DNA of 64,000 nt, taken from Candidatus Cloacimonadota bacterium (lineage in GTDB: Bacteria; Cloacimonadota; Cloacimonadia; Cloacimonadales; GCA-2742885). The position numbers and the translations under genes are program-made. Position 1 is the first letter of the stretch; the number at the start of each line of letters is the position of its first letter. Shown here one piece after another: positions 41,112-50,664 of the stretch. The stretch lies in assembly GCA_002742885.1 (NCBI GenBank), contig PDOO01000032.1:16508-80507 (forward strand), read 5' to 3'. Below the pieces are notes generated by a model. It made no database searches. It was not told where the DNA came from and worked only from the letters and a program-made list of their open reading frames with translations.

Positions 41112-42062
41112 TTAAAAGTTGTATTTTATTGTCAGTTGATTGACAAAACCCAAGTCTCCGTAAGAGGAAACGGCATAGTCAAATAAATATTTGTCCCAAT
41201 TCAAACCGAATCCGAAAGACATTCCTGAAAATAACTCGTAATCCCCTCCTGTTTTCCAGTCGGAAGCATTGGTTTTATAACCGACGCGCAAATCCAATAC
41301 GGGATGAATACGATATTCCGCACCCAATTTTCCGTAAGCATTATTGCGGAGAGGATAACATATATCAAGCAAACCTTTAAGTTTTTCGCTTTTTCGATAA
41401 CAGAATCCTACAGCAATAACTTCGGGCATGCTTTCTTTAAATTTTGATTCGGTAAAATAAGATAATTGCGTTCCGAAATTTTTGGCGCTGATCCCGAGTT
41501 TCAGTTTTTTATTTGTGGTTTGATGCAAAACTCCGAAATCAGCCAGAAATGCGGTTGCCGTATTGTCGTCAATGGATTCAGAAATAAATTTCGCCGTTAA
41601 TCCGAAAGTAAGAATACTGTTCATCTCGTAAGCGGAAGAGATGCCTAAAACAAGATCGGAAGCTCCGAAAGTTCCTGTTTTGCCTATATATTCATTTTGA
41701 TTGTTAACTTCCGTTTTATCTATGTCTCCGTTGGTCATGTATTGAGTAAATGCTCCTAAAATAATTTTATTGTTTAATCTTTTTGCGTAAGAAGCTGCTC
41801 CGCCTTGAAATCCTTCAAAATATTGCATAAAAGATACGGAAGCCGACGGACGCTTAATTTGAACAATTCCGGCGGGATTGTAATAAAGAGCTTCCGAATC
41901 ATCGGATAAGCCGGTGTAGGAGTTCCCCATAGCGGCTGCTCTTGCCGAATAGTTAACATTTAAAAAATTGAATGCGGAAGTTCCGGCATCATCGTGTAAA
42001 GCAAATAAAAAGTTCATCGGAATAATCAGAATTGCGACAAGAACAAGTTTATTTATTTTCAT
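41112..42062 (-). CDS. PorV/PorQ-family outer-membrane barrel
   Basis: 316 residues with a signal peptide (~1-21) and the N-terminal family signature ARAAAMGNSYTGLSDDSEALYYNPAGI. The rest is a FadL-like series of beta strands ending in LTIKYNF. PorV-like proteins in the FCB group act in type IX secretion or related surface attachment. That is of interest here because a secreted protease with a Por/FlgD-type C-terminal domain is encoded at 7678-10179. The start overlaps the EIIA gene by 14 nt and has GGAG upstream. Confidence 0.82.
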   Translation of the reverse strand: MKINKLVLVAILIIPMNFLFALHDDAGTSAFNFLNVNYSARAAAMGNSYTGLSDDSEALYYNPAGIVQIKRPSASVSFMQYFEGFQGGAASYAKRLNNKIILGAFTQYMTNGDIDKTEVNNQNEYIGKTGTFGASDLVLGISSAYEMNSILTFGLTAKFISESIDDNTATAFLADFGVLHQTTNKKLKLGISAKNFGTQLSYFTESKFKESMPEVIAVGFCYRKSEKLKGLLDICYPLRNNAYGKLGAEYRIHPVLDLRVGYKTNASDWKTGGDYELFSGMSFGFGLNWDKYLFDYAVSSYGDLGFVNQLTIKYNF

Positions 42063-42501
42063 ACTCCACTCCTTTCAATATTTCATAAATTTGATCAACC
42101 GAATTTACGGAAAAAAGATTGTTTATGGTATCGGGTATATGTAAAAATTTTGATACGGCAGATAATATTTTCATATATTCGGAGGCATATTTTTCCGGAA
42201 CGGCTACCATAAAAAGCAATTTAACGGGTTTATCGTCCAGAGAATTAAAATCAATGGTATTTTTCAAATGAAAAACGGCTATCGCTAAAGATTTTGCGAC
42301 ATTTGATCTTCCGTGAGGAACGGCTATACCGTATCCTATTCCGGTGGAGATAAATTCTTCTCTTTCTTTTACTGAAGCAAAAAACTCGTCTTCGTTTGTC
42401 AGAATATCGTTAAGAGCCAATAAATGCGCCATTTTTTTTAAACAGTCCCATTTATCCTTGGTTTCCGCATTAACTCTGATTAATTTTTTATCAAATAACA
42501 T
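42049..42501 (-). CDS. PTS EIIA type-2 (nitrogen/fructose-like) domain protein
   Basis: About 150 residues with the phosphorylatable His in GYGIAVPHGRS and the conserved FISTGIG and LLFMVAVPEK segments of EIIA-2/PtsN proteins. No permease, HPr or EI gene is nearby, so a regulatory role of the PtsN type is more likely than sugar uptake. The ATG at 42501 has GGGAG 5 nt upstream; an upstream GTG frame is not supported. Confidence 0.87.
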   Translation of the reverse strand: MLFDKKLIRVNAETKDKWDCLKKMAHLLALNDILTNEDEFFASVKEREEFISTGIGYGIAVPHGRSNVAKSLAIAVFHLKNTIDFNSLDDKPVKLLFMVAVPEKYASEYMKILSAVSKFLHIPDTINNLFSVNSVDQIYEILKGVEYENK

Positions 42502-43249
42502 TTTTACTCCCGAGATCACTTTTTAATTTCATTATCAAACTCTTTAATTTTTCTGAAGAAGTCTCCAAATAAGAATTTTCGTCGTAATCTTTAAATCCGG
42601 TTAAATTTAATTTATTTCCTGAGGTCGAAAGATCTCTTCGGCAATTCGAAAAAGTTCCGTGTAATTGTTTCGCTCTGGTATATTTTATAAACTCAAGACA
42701 ATTTTCCGGATTAATTCCCGCCCCGGGTAAAATCTCAATATGTTTAAAAGATTCTATAAGTTTTTTTATTTTTTCCTTTCCGGCAACAGCTGAATATTCC
42801 CCTCCGGAAGTAAGTATTCTGGTAAAACCGCAATCTTCCAAAATTTTTGCCGATTCCGTTAAATCTTCGGTAAAATCGAAAGCTCGATGAAAAACCAAAT
42901 CAATATTTTCGGGAACAGCTTTTCTGATTTCCAAACATTTTTCTCTGTCAATAGTTGCATTATTTTTTAAAAAACCGATTACAATTCCGTCAGTTCCGCA
43001 AGACAAAAAATTATCGATTGAACGTCTCATCATCATAAACTCGGATTTATTGTAACAAAATCCGGACGGTCGCGGACGAATCATACACATTACGGGGATT
43101 TCGGAAAAAGATTTTATGTAGTCCAAAAGAGCAATATCCGGGGTAAGACCGCCGAGTTCCAGCCCGCTGTTTAGTTCCAGTCTGTCAATTGCAAATTCGG
43201 AAGCAATCTCGGCGCTTTTGGCGGAAGCGATACAAATTTCCAATTTCAT
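42491..43249 (-). CDS. cutC: CutC family protein
   Basis: A 252-residue TIM-barrel CutC-like protein. Family segments include the N-terminal EICIASAKSAEIA, RLELNSGLELGGLTP, MIRPRPSGFCY and FHRAFDF. It was first linked to copper homeostasis in E. coli, but its biochemical role is unsettled. It overlaps the EIIA gene by 11 nt and follows the HDOD gene by 1 nt. Confidence 0.92.
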   Translation of the reverse strand: MKLEICIASAKSAEIASEFAIDRLELNSGLELGGLTPDIALLDYIKSFSEIPVMCMIRPRPSGFCYNKSEFMMMRRSIDNFLSCGTDGIVIGFLKNNATIDREKCLEIRKAVPENIDLVFHRAFDFTEDLTESAKILEDCGFTRILTSGGEYSAVAGKEKIKKLIESFKHIEILPGAGINPENCLEFIKYTRAKQLHGTFSNCRRDLSTSGNKLNLTGFKDYDENSYLETSSEKLKSLIMKLKSDLGSKNVI

Positions 43250-43250
43250 T

Positions 43251-44138
43251 TTAAGAACTCATAATCATTTCGGAAAAAGCAATGAATAATTTTGATTGAC
43301 CGAGAAATTCATCGAATAAATCTTTTATATCTTCTTCTGAATAGTCTTTAAAAGTAAAAATGTCCATAATATTTTCAGGATGGCGAATCATTTCGGCGTT
43401 ACTGACATTTTTGAAGCCTGTTAAATTGGAAATATAGGTTCCCGCATTCAATATATAAGCTCCCGTCTTATATTTCTGGACAGCTTTTTCAGGATTACTG
43501 TAATTTATTATGTATGAAACAATATTTGTCGGCAAAGACCAATATCGCAATATTTTGGCTCCTTCTTCAACATAGTTGGTGTTTTGTATTTTTTTTTCCG
43601 TAAATGCGATGGTTTCATTTTCTGCAATTGAAGTTTCCAGAATTTTTTTGAAGTTCAGAGGCATGTACATATCCCAAAAAACGAATCCCAAATCATGAAG
43701 AAGACCTGCAATATAAAGATTATTTTCAAGCTCATAGGAAGAAGTTTTGTCTGCGGAATCAAGGTAAGAAACAAGTTTTCGGGAAATAAATCCGGTTGCC
43801 AGAGAATGTTTCCAGAATTGGTCTATCTTTATAGAATTTAAACTCAAACCGCTGATCATGTTGGCAATATAAATAGTCATGGCAATATTTTTTATTTCGC
43901 TGCGTCCCAATCTTGTAACTGCTGCGGATATTTCATTTATTTGGGCTCTTCCTCCGAATAAGGCGCTGTTGGCAAGAGATAAAACTTTTGCCGTTAAAAT
44001 GGGATCGAATCCTATGATTTGCGCAACTTCTTTATTAGAAACTGAGTTATCGTCTATAGCCGTTAATATTTTGTTTAAAACGATGGGAACGCTGGGTAAT
44101 TGTTCCAGCTCTTTTATCGGTTTTCCGTAAAAAGTCAT
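43251..44138 (-). CDS. HDOD-domain protein
   Basis: 295 residues with an HDOD domain over most of the length: LPSVPIVLNKILTAIDD at the start, FDPILTAKVLSLANSALFGG, AVTRLGRSEIKNIA and LHDLGFVFWDMY. The metal-binding HD pair is replaced in this family, which acts as a signalling or scaffold module rather than a phosphodiesterase. No GGDEF or EAL domain is attached. AAAGGA precedes the ATG. Confidence 0.88.
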   Translation of the reverse strand: MTFYGKPIKELEQLPSVPIVLNKILTAIDDNSVSNKEVAQIIGFDPILTAKVLSLANSALFGGRAQINEISAAVTRLGRSEIKNIAMTIYIANMISGLSLNSIKIDQFWKHSLATGFISRKLVSYLDSADKTSSYELENNLYIAGLLHDLGFVFWDMYMPLNFKKILETSIAENETIAFTEKKIQNTNYVEEGAKILRYWSLPTNIVSYIINYSNPEKAVQKYKTGAYILNAGTYISNLTGFKNVSNAEMIRHPENIMDIFTFKDYSEEDIKDLFDEFLGQSKLFIAFSEMIMSS

Positions 44139-44204
44139 AATTGTTATTCCTTTTATTTTTGATTAGCTTTTTTTCTTAAATCGCATAGTGATAATAAAAT
44201 TTTT

Positions 44205-44798
44205 TTAGTCATATAATTTTGTTAAAATCAATATCAAATCAGAAATTTTCAAGTCGGAAATTTTTTTATCCCGATCAAAATCAGTTTTTAATATTTTCAA
44301 TAATTCCTTTACGGAAATTTGAGTCTCCTCAGGATATGATTTTCCGGATACGCAGATTTTTTCTTTTTGGGAATATGTTTTTTCTCCTGATTTTTGGATT
44401 TCTTTCATTATTTCATCGGTTTCGGATTTTTGGGACGGCGTTTCATATTCTTCAATATTTTTATGATCTTCTGCGTTTTGCGGAATTTTTTCTTCCTCAA
44501 TACCGTCAAAAGCTTCCCGATATGCTTTGTAAGTTTTTTCCGGAAGGATCAGAAGTTCTCTCATCTCTTTTTCCGTAAAAATTTTCAAAAGTTTATCGTT
44601 ATATTTTTCTTTATGTTCTTTTGCAATCAGACTGCGGAGATATTTTATTTTTTCCGAAACTTCTTCATCGGGATTTTGGGCATAAAGTTTTTCGCAGATA
44701 ACCAAAGCATCAACATATTGATTTTGAGCTTCGTAGAGATGAGCCAAAGTCAATGTCGGTCCTATTTTTCGTGAAATATCAATTTCGTTTATCGGCAT
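44205..44798 (-). CDS. Hypothetical TPR-containing protein
   Basis: 197 residues, cytoplasmic and charged. Residues ~12-60 form a TPR-like helix pair (TLAHLYEAQNQYVDALVICEKL). A Glu/Lys-rich low-complexity middle and a helical C-terminus follow. I do not recognise a family. It lies 9 nt after the ComEA-like gene and before the HDOD gene, probably in one operon. Confidence 0.62.
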   Translation of the reverse strand: MPINEIDISRKIGPTLTLAHLYEAQNQYVDALVICEKLYAQNPDEEVSEKIKYLRSLIAKEHKEKYNDKLLKIFTEKEMRELLILPEKTYKAYREAFDGIEEEKIPQNAEDHKNIEEYETPSQKSETDEIMKEIQKSGEKTYSQKEKICVSGKSYPEETQISVKELLKILKTDFDRDKKISDLKISDLILILTKLYD

Positions 44799-44807
44799 AA
44801 ATTATCT

Positions 44808-45428
44808 TTAATCCTTTAATATGATTTTATCTTTTATTTTCTCGTAAGTTCTTTTACCGATGCCTTTTACTTTCATAATATCTTCTTTTGCGGTAAACTT
44901 TCCGGAAGTTTTTCTGAACTCTTCTATTCTTTTTGCTTTCTCGAGCCCTATCCCCTCCAAAAGGGTTAATTCATCAGCTCCCGCCGTATTTATATTTATT
45001 TTAATATTCAATTTTTCGACTGATTTCCGATAATTTACGGAAGCTTTGATTTCGTAATCTTCTTCTCCGAATTTTAAGAAACAGTCGCTTAACTTTTTAT
45101 AAGTTAAAGGTCCTATTCCTTTTACTTTCATAAGATCGGAAGTTTTTTGAAAACCGTAATTTTTTCTGAATTCCAATATTTTATCAGCTTTTTTCTCGCT
45201 TATGCCGGGAAGACAGAGTAAAGCTTTTTTATCGGCTGTCCTGATGTCCAGTATTATCTTGTAAGGTTCGGCAAATACAGAATCGGCAATTTCTTTTTCG
45301 GCTTTTTCATTGATTATTTTATTGCCGCTTATTTTAAGAATTATTCCGGTAAAAAGAAGAAACAAAACAAAAAAAAGAATTCTTTGCTCATCCGGGGTAA
45401 TCCATCTTAAAAGCGGATTATTTTTCAT
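44808..45428 (-). CDS. ComEA-like helix-hairpin-helix DNA-binding membrane protein
   Basis: About 206 residues: one N-terminal membrane helix (~18-35), then two ComEA-type double HhH units (~60-115 and ~140-205), each with LLxLPGI/GIGLEKA and LMKVKGIG/IMKVKGIG hairpins. ComEA binds incoming double-stranded DNA at the outer face of the inner membrane during transformation. Together with PilT, PilMN and PilD in this window it makes natural competence plausible. The ATG at 45428 overlaps the M28 gene stop. Confidence 0.82.
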   Translation of the reverse strand: MKNNPLLRWITPDEQRILFFVLFLLFTGIILKISGNKIINEKAEKEIADSVFAEPYKIILDIRTADKKALLCLPGISEKKADKILEFRKNYGFQKTSDLMKVKGIGPLTYKKLSDCFLKFGEEDYEIKASVNYRKSVEKLNIKININTAGADELTLLEGIGLEKAKRIEEFRKTSGKFTAKEDIMKVKGIGKRTYEKIKDKIILKD

Positions 45429-46302
45429 AAATCCAATCCGTAACGACCTGACCGACATTTTTAAGAGATTCAGCTGAACATTTATCCGGCGTGTCTTCTC
45501 TTGTGTGCCAATATTTATAATCGAAATCTATAATATTTACGGACGGAAAGCCTGCTTTCAGCAGATAATAATGGTCATCTATTATCGGATCTGAAATTTT
45601 TTTGGTAAAAGAGGAAATATCTCTTTTTTCGGCAAGAGTAAGCAGTTTCAAAACATATTGAGGGTTTTCGCTGTAAGAAAAATATTCCATTTTAATTTCC
45701 TGATCGGAATCGCCTACCATATCGATATTTATTGATGTCTCGGGACAATCAAGCAAAGGATTTTCCGAAAAATATTTTGATCCGCAACACCATGATTCCG
45801 ATTCGTTGTAAATTCCTCCGTCTTCGCCGTCAAAAAAGATCATGTCCACTCCGTGAAGAACAGGACGATTTTTTGATAAAATTTCGGCAATTTCCAATAA
45901 TACGGCAACGCCCGATCCTCCGTCGTTTGCTCCGGGAACGGGTAATTTTCTGTCGGCTTCATTCGGATCTTTATCGGCGTATTTTCTGGTATCGTAATGG
46001 GCGGAAAGCAAAATTCTTCTTCCGAGATCAGGATAAAACTTTACTATGATGTTTTCGCCTTTTTGCGGTTCTCCAAATGCCGTAAAGTCAAATTTTTGCG
46101 TCGTAACTTCGCCTCTGCATTTTTTCATGCTTAAAATGATAAAGGATCGGAGTTTCTCAATGCCTTCCGTTCCGGGATATCTGTCTCCCATAAGATGTTG
46201 ACGCTTTATCAAATCCAAAGCGTTATTCCCGTCAAAATCGGGCGTCTTGTAATTCTGACAGCCTGACAACAATAAAAGTAAGAGCAATTTAATGAATTTC
46301 AT
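45418..46302 (-). CDS. M28-family lipoprotein, glutaminyl cyclase-like metallopeptidase
   Basis: 294 residues. The lipobox LLSGC lipidates Cys15. The M28 zinc fold carries SAHYDTRKY, GANDGGSGVAVLLE and FFDGEDGG, and ISDPIIDDHYYLLKAG with later WHTREDTPDKC. The single-metal pattern and Trp/His residues resemble bacterial glutaminyl-peptide cyclotransferases of the QPCT type more than aminopeptidases. It would convert N-terminal Gln to pyroglutamate on exported proteins, as described for T9SS substrates in Bacteroidetes. Substrate unproven. Confidence 0.82.
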   Translation of the reverse strand: MKFIKLLLLLLLSGCQNYKTPDFDGNNALDLIKRQHLMGDRYPGTEGIEKLRSFIILSMKKCRGEVTTQKFDFTAFGEPQKGENIIVKFYPDLGRRILLSAHYDTRKYADKDPNEADRKLPVPGANDGGSGVAVLLEIAEILSKNRPVLHGVDMIFFDGEDGGIYNESESWCCGSKYFSENPLLDCPETSINIDMVGDSDQEIKMEYFSYSENPQYVLKLLTLAEKRDISSFTKKISDPIIDDHYYLLKAGFPSVNIIDFDYKYWHTREDTPDKCSAESLKNVGQVVTDWIYEK

Positions 46303-46363
46303 GGCTTTCCCTTATGTGATTTCAGTAACCTTGTCATTTTCAGTCAATATGTCAAACTTAAAA

Positions 46364-48448
46364 TTAAATTTTAAAAAATTTTTCTCTGCTTTTGTATTCC
46401 CGATCATATTTAATTTTGATTATTTTATTTTTCTCAAGATTAAATTCATTATCTTCGGCAATAATCTTAAAAGCAATTTTGCGGGCTGTTTCCAAAATTT
46501 GTCTGTCTTTCGCTAAATTTGCAAAAGAAAAAGCAGGCAACCCTGATTGGATTGTACCGTAAAAATCTCCGGGACCTCTGATTTCCAAATCTTTTTCGGC
46601 AATATCGAATCCGCTGTTTGAAGCTGTCATTGCGGATAATCGTTCTTTTCCTTCTTTGCTTAATTTTTGATAAGAAATAAGATAACAAAAAGCTTGCTCT
46701 GCTCCCCTTCCGACTCTTCCTCGCAATTGATGCAATTGACTCAAACCGAACCTTTCGGCATGTTCTATTATCATGACGGAGGCATTGGGTACGTCCACGC
46801 CGACTTCAATTACCGTGGTGGCTATCAGAATGTTAAATTCCCCTCGTTTAAACGAGTTCATGATTTCGTCTTTGTCCCGGGTTTTCATTTTCCCGTGCAA
46901 CAGAGCAGATTTGAATTGAGGATAAATATTATCTTTAATTTCTTCATAAAGGGAAACCGCATCCAACAAATCTGTTTTATCTGATTCCTCAACCAAGGGG
47001 CAAACTATGTAAACCTGTCGCCCTTTTAATATTTCAGGTTCAATTTGAGAATAAACTTCATTTCTGCTGCGAAAAGAACGCCAAAAAGTTTTTACGGGTT
47101 TTCTTGTCGGAGGCAATTCGTCCAATATGCTGACATCCAAATCTCCGTATGCCGTCATTGCCAAAGAACGGGGAATCGGCGTTGCAGACATGTGTAAAAT
47201 ATCGGGATGCTGATCTTTGGAAGCAAGCAAAGCTCGTTGTCCTACTCCGAAACGATGCTGTTCGTCAATCACTGCAAATCCTAGATTTTTGTATTCAATC
47301 TTTTTTTGAATTAAAGCGTGGGTTCCGATTATAACTTGTATTTTCCCGTCTTTAACATCTTGAATTAAAGATTTTTTGCCTTTGTAATTACCGCCTTTTA
47401 TCAGGCAACATGAAATATTAAGACCTGATTTTTTCAATAACTTGCTTAACGTTTTTGCATGTTGTTCAGCCAGAATTTCGGTCGGAACCATAACGGCAGC
47501 TTGAAATCCGTTAAACACTGCCTGTATTATTCCGAAAAGCGTAACGACAGTTTTTCCGCTTCCGACGTCGCCCTGCAATAATCTGTTCATTTGGCGATCT
47601 GAAGCCATATCAGATTGAATTTCTTCGATAACCCTTTTTTGAGCATCAGTTAAGCGGAAAGGCAAAGAATTAATCAGTTGAATTTGAGCTTCCTCGACTT
47701 TCGGCATGACGTAACCTTTGCCGGGCTGTAAATGATTCATCCTCGATTTTGCCATCAATAACTGATGATAAAAGAATTCTTCAAAGATAAAACGTTTTCT
47801 GTTTTCGGCTGCTTCTTCCTCAAAATTGGGGAAATGAATTTTTTGAATTGCCGTATGAAGCGGTTTAAAATTTAACAATTTAATAAGATATTCGGGAAGA
47901 GTTTCGCTTATTTGATTGTGGTATAAAGAAAAAGCATTGAAAATCAATTTACGGAAACTGTTTATAGCAATTCCTGCCGTCAAAGGATAAACCGGCAATA
48001 TTTTACGGCTTCGCCAAAACTCGTTAACCCTGCTTTCTTCATCCAAAAATTCAGTTTCCGGATGAATCAGCTCGGGACGACCTCGAAAAACGGTAAGAAC
48101 TCCCGCCGCCCAGATTTTTCTTCCCGGTTTAAGTTTCTCAGGCAAGTATGAAGGATATTTAAACCAATGCAGATAAAGGTAACTTTCGCCGTCGGAAATA
48201 ACGGTTTCCAATTGTTTTTTACCGTTATAACCGGAGATTGTTTCGGTAATTACGATATGTCCCGTTAAAGCGGAATATTGATCTGTTTTAAGATCTGAAA
48301 GTCTTGTTTTCTGTTCCCTGTTTATGTACATTCTCGGAAAGTGCAGCATCAAATCATAAATTGTAAAAATATTCAATTTATTGAGCAATCGGGCTCTTTT
48401 TTCTCCGACGCCTTTCAGATATTTTATTTCCGAAAAAATTGAGATCAT
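46364..48448 (-). CDS. recG: ATP-dependent DNA helicase RecG
   Basis: A 694-residue RecG with an N-terminal helical region, a wedge OB-fold (~50-140), then the two helicase lobes. Walker A reads LLQGDVGSGKTVV, DEQH is the DExH box, and motif VI is QLRGRVGRG. The C-terminal TRG-type segment is present. It remodels stalled forks and Holliday junctions. AAGG precedes the ATG. Confidence 0.96.
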   Translation of the reverse strand: MISIFSEIKYLKGVGEKRARLLNKLNIFTIYDLMLHFPRMYINREQKTRLSDLKTDQYSALTGHIVITETISGYNGKKQLETVISDGESYLYLHWFKYPSYLPEKLKPGRKIWAAGVLTVFRGRPELIHPETEFLDEESRVNEFWRSRKILPVYPLTAGIAINSFRKLIFNAFSLYHNQISETLPEYLIKLLNFKPLHTAIQKIHFPNFEEEAAENRKRFIFEEFFYHQLLMAKSRMNHLQPGKGYVMPKVEEAQIQLINSLPFRLTDAQKRVIEEIQSDMASDRQMNRLLQGDVGSGKTVVTLFGIIQAVFNGFQAAVMVPTEILAEQHAKTLSKLLKKSGLNISCCLIKGGNYKGKKSLIQDVKDGKIQVIIGTHALIQKKIEYKNLGFAVIDEQHRFGVGQRALLASKDQHPDILHMSATPIPRSLAMTAYGDLDVSILDELPPTRKPVKTFWRSFRSRNEVYSQIEPEILKGRQVYIVCPLVEESDKTDLLDAVSLYEEIKDNIYPQFKSALLHGKMKTRDKDEIMNSFKRGEFNILIATTVIEVGVDVPNASVMIIEHAERFGLSQLHQLRGRVGRGAEQAFCYLISYQKLSKEGKERLSAMTASNSGFDIAEKDLEIRGPGDFYGTIQSGLPAFSFANLAKDRQILETARKIAFKIIAEDNEFNLEKNKIIKIKYDREYKSREKFFKI

Positions 48449-48483
48449 GCAAAGACCTTAACGGGAATTATATTTTCGCATTA

Positions 48484-48792
48484 TCAGGAGCGAGAAAGTT
48501 TGCTTTTTACGGAATTAATCTTTCCTTCCATGCGATTTTTTTTACTTTTTCTGTAATCCGTTTTCAGAGTAATGCCGATTCTTTCATAATCATCTGCAAA
48601 ATGTTTGAAAATTCTGTCAACCAAAGCCATTACGTCGTCCCATTCGCCTTCCAATACGGAACCCATGGGAGTGAGTTGATGATCTACTTTTTCATCTTCT
48701 TCGATCAGTTTTATAACTTCTGCGACAAATGGCGATAAGCTTGGTCCTATGTCATAAGTTACGCATACAAGTTCACAAATAACGTTTGCCAT
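48484..48792 (-). CDS. MTH1187/UPF0045-family thiamine-binding-type protein
   Basis: A 102-residue ferredoxin-like fold protein of the MTH1187/YkoF-like family, with PLSPFVAEVIKLIEE, LTPMGSVLEGEWDDV and a basic C-terminus. Some members bind thiamine or hydroxymethylpyrimidine. It is adjacent (3 nt) to dxs, a TPP enzyme, and thiamine pyrophosphokinase is encoded at 29908-30570. Confidence 0.85.
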   Translation of the reverse strand: MANVICELVCVTYDIGPSLSPFVAEVIKLIEEDEKVDHQLTPMGSVLEGEWDDVMALVDRIFKHFADDYERIGITLKTDYRKSKKNRMEGKINSVKSKLSRS

Positions 48793-48795
48793 AAT

Positions 48796-50652
48796 CTAAC
48801 CTCTTTTTTCTAAAATTTTTTCAGCGATTTGTTCGGGGCGAAGTTCAAGCATATTCCTTAATTCTTCAACCGAACCGTGAGTAACGAAATCATCCGGCAA
48901 GCCGAAATTCATTATCGTTAAACCGTCATTTTTAAAATATTCGCTGATTTGACATCCGAAACCGTTTTTCAGAACATTGTCTTCAACGGTAACGATAATC
49001 GAACATGTTTCTTTTATTTTATAGAGCATTTCCGTGTCCAAAGGCTTAACGAAAACGGCATCGACAAGACAGGGTTTTAACCCTTTTTCTTCCAAAATTT
49101 CAACGATTTTCATTCCTGTAACAAGATCTTTGCCTGCGGTCAGGATTGCAATTTCTTCGCCTTCTTTCAGCATATCGGATTTACCGTAAATAATTTCTTC
49201 GGATGATTCGGGAATAACGTGAGCTTCTCCTCTCGGGTAGCGTATTGCCAGCGGACCTTTGTCGTATTCTGATGCAAATTCCAAAATTTTCTCAAATTGT
49301 CTTCCGTTTGACGGGGCAACTATTGTCATTCCGGGAACAGGCAAGAGGTAGGACAAATCAAATACGCCGTGATGAGTTGCTCCGTCGTCTCCTACCAAAC
49401 CGGCTCTGTCTAAGCAGAAAACAACCGGTAATTTTTGCAAAGCTATATCATGGATTACCTGATCGTAAGCTCGTTGCAAAAAGGTTGAATAGACGGCGAC
49501 AAAAGGTTTCATGCCTTCTGCGGAGAGTCCTCCGGCAAAGGTTACGGCATGTTGTTCGGCAATACCTACGTCAAAAAATCTCTCGGGATGAGCTTTGGCA
49601 AAACCCGTTAATCCGGTTCCGTTTGTCATGGCGGCCGTAATTGCCGTTATTTTATCGTTTTTCTCGGCAAGTTCAGTTAATTTTTTACCGAAAACGTTTG
49701 AGTACGTCGGAGCTTTTTTACCGGCTCTTTCTCCCGTATTTTCGTTATAAGGACCTAAACCGTGAAAAGTCGTTGCGTCATTTTCGGCAAAATTACATCC
49801 TTTTCCTTTTTGGGTTACCGTATGAATAAGGACGGGACCGACGATATTATTCTTTACCTTATTGAAAATTCTGACCATGCGAGGTATATTGTGCCCTTCG
49901 ACAGGACCGACATATTTAAATCCCAAATCTTCAAAGAAGATATTCGGTACCAGAATATTTATCAAACTTTCTTCAACTTTTTGCACGCCCGTAATAAATT
50001 TACGTCTTATATTTGTCGGCAAATTATAAGAAATATTCCAAACTTTGTCTTTCAAAGTGTTGTATGATTTGCTGACCAGCATATTGGTTAAATAACTTTG
50101 CAGCGCTCCTACGTTTTTGGAAATGGACATTTCATTGTCGTTCAGGATAACTATAAGATTTTTTTGGATATGTCCGGCATGATTTAAAGCCTCGAAAGCC
50201 ATTCCGCCCGTCAATGCTCCGTCTCCGATAACGGCTATTACTCTGTCTTTTTCTTTTTTCAGATCTTTTGCCGTCTGAATGCCCAAGGCTGCAGAAATGG
50301 AAGTTGAAGCATGTCCGGCTCCGAATGCGTCAGCCTTGCTTTCAAAAATATTGTTGAAACCGCTGAGACCTTTAAATTTTCTTAACGTATCGAATTCATT
50401 ATTGCGTCCGGTTAATATTTTATAGGCATAAGACTGATGCCCGACATCCCAAACAAAGCGATCTTTAAACGGATCGAAAACTTTCAGCAGAGCAATAACT
50501 AAATCGGTTGCCCCGAGACTGGGAGCCAAATGACCGCCGTTTTTTGCGGTTACTTCTATTATTCTTTTGCGAACCTCTTCCGCCAAAATTTTCAAATCCG
50601 AGATTGAAAGTTGATGCAAATCGGTCGAATTTTTTATTTTTTCTAAAATCAT
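48796..50652 (-). CDS. dxs: 1-deoxy-D-xylulose-5-phosphate synthase
   Basis: A 618-residue TPP-dependent transketolase-like enzyme starting the MEP isoprenoid pathway from pyruvate and glyceraldehyde-3-phosphate. It has the N-terminal GGHLAPSLG, the TPP motif GDGALTGGMAFEALNHAG, the central FDVGIAEQHAVTFAGG segment, and DRAGLVGDDGATHHGVFD. Full length. It is the upstream partner of the thiamine-binding-type gene; ispA in this window acts later in the same pathway. Confidence 0.97.
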   Translation of the reverse strand: MILEKIKNSTDLHQLSISDLKILAEEVRKRIIEVTAKNGGHLAPSLGATDLVIALLKVFDPFKDRFVWDVGHQSYAYKILTGRNNEFDTLRKFKGLSGFNNIFESKADAFGAGHASTSISAALGIQTAKDLKKEKDRVIAVIGDGALTGGMAFEALNHAGHIQKNLIVILNDNEMSISKNVGALQSYLTNMLVSKSYNTLKDKVWNISYNLPTNIRRKFITGVQKVEESLINILVPNIFFEDLGFKYVGPVEGHNIPRMVRIFNKVKNNIVGPVLIHTVTQKGKGCNFAENDATTFHGLGPYNENTGERAGKKAPTYSNVFGKKLTELAEKNDKITAITAAMTNGTGLTGFAKAHPERFFDVGIAEQHAVTFAGGLSAEGMKPFVAVYSTFLQRAYDQVIHDIALQKLPVVFCLDRAGLVGDDGATHHGVFDLSYLLPVPGMTIVAPSNGRQFEKILEFASEYDKGPLAIRYPRGEAHVIPESSEEIIYGKSDMLKEGEEIAILTAGKDLVTGMKIVEILEEKGLKPCLVDAVFVKPLDTEMLYKIKETCSIIVTVEDNVLKNGFGCQISEYFKNDGLTIMNFGLPDDFVTHGSVEELRNMLELRPEQIAEKILEKRG

Positions 50653-50664
50653 TTCTTTTCTCTC

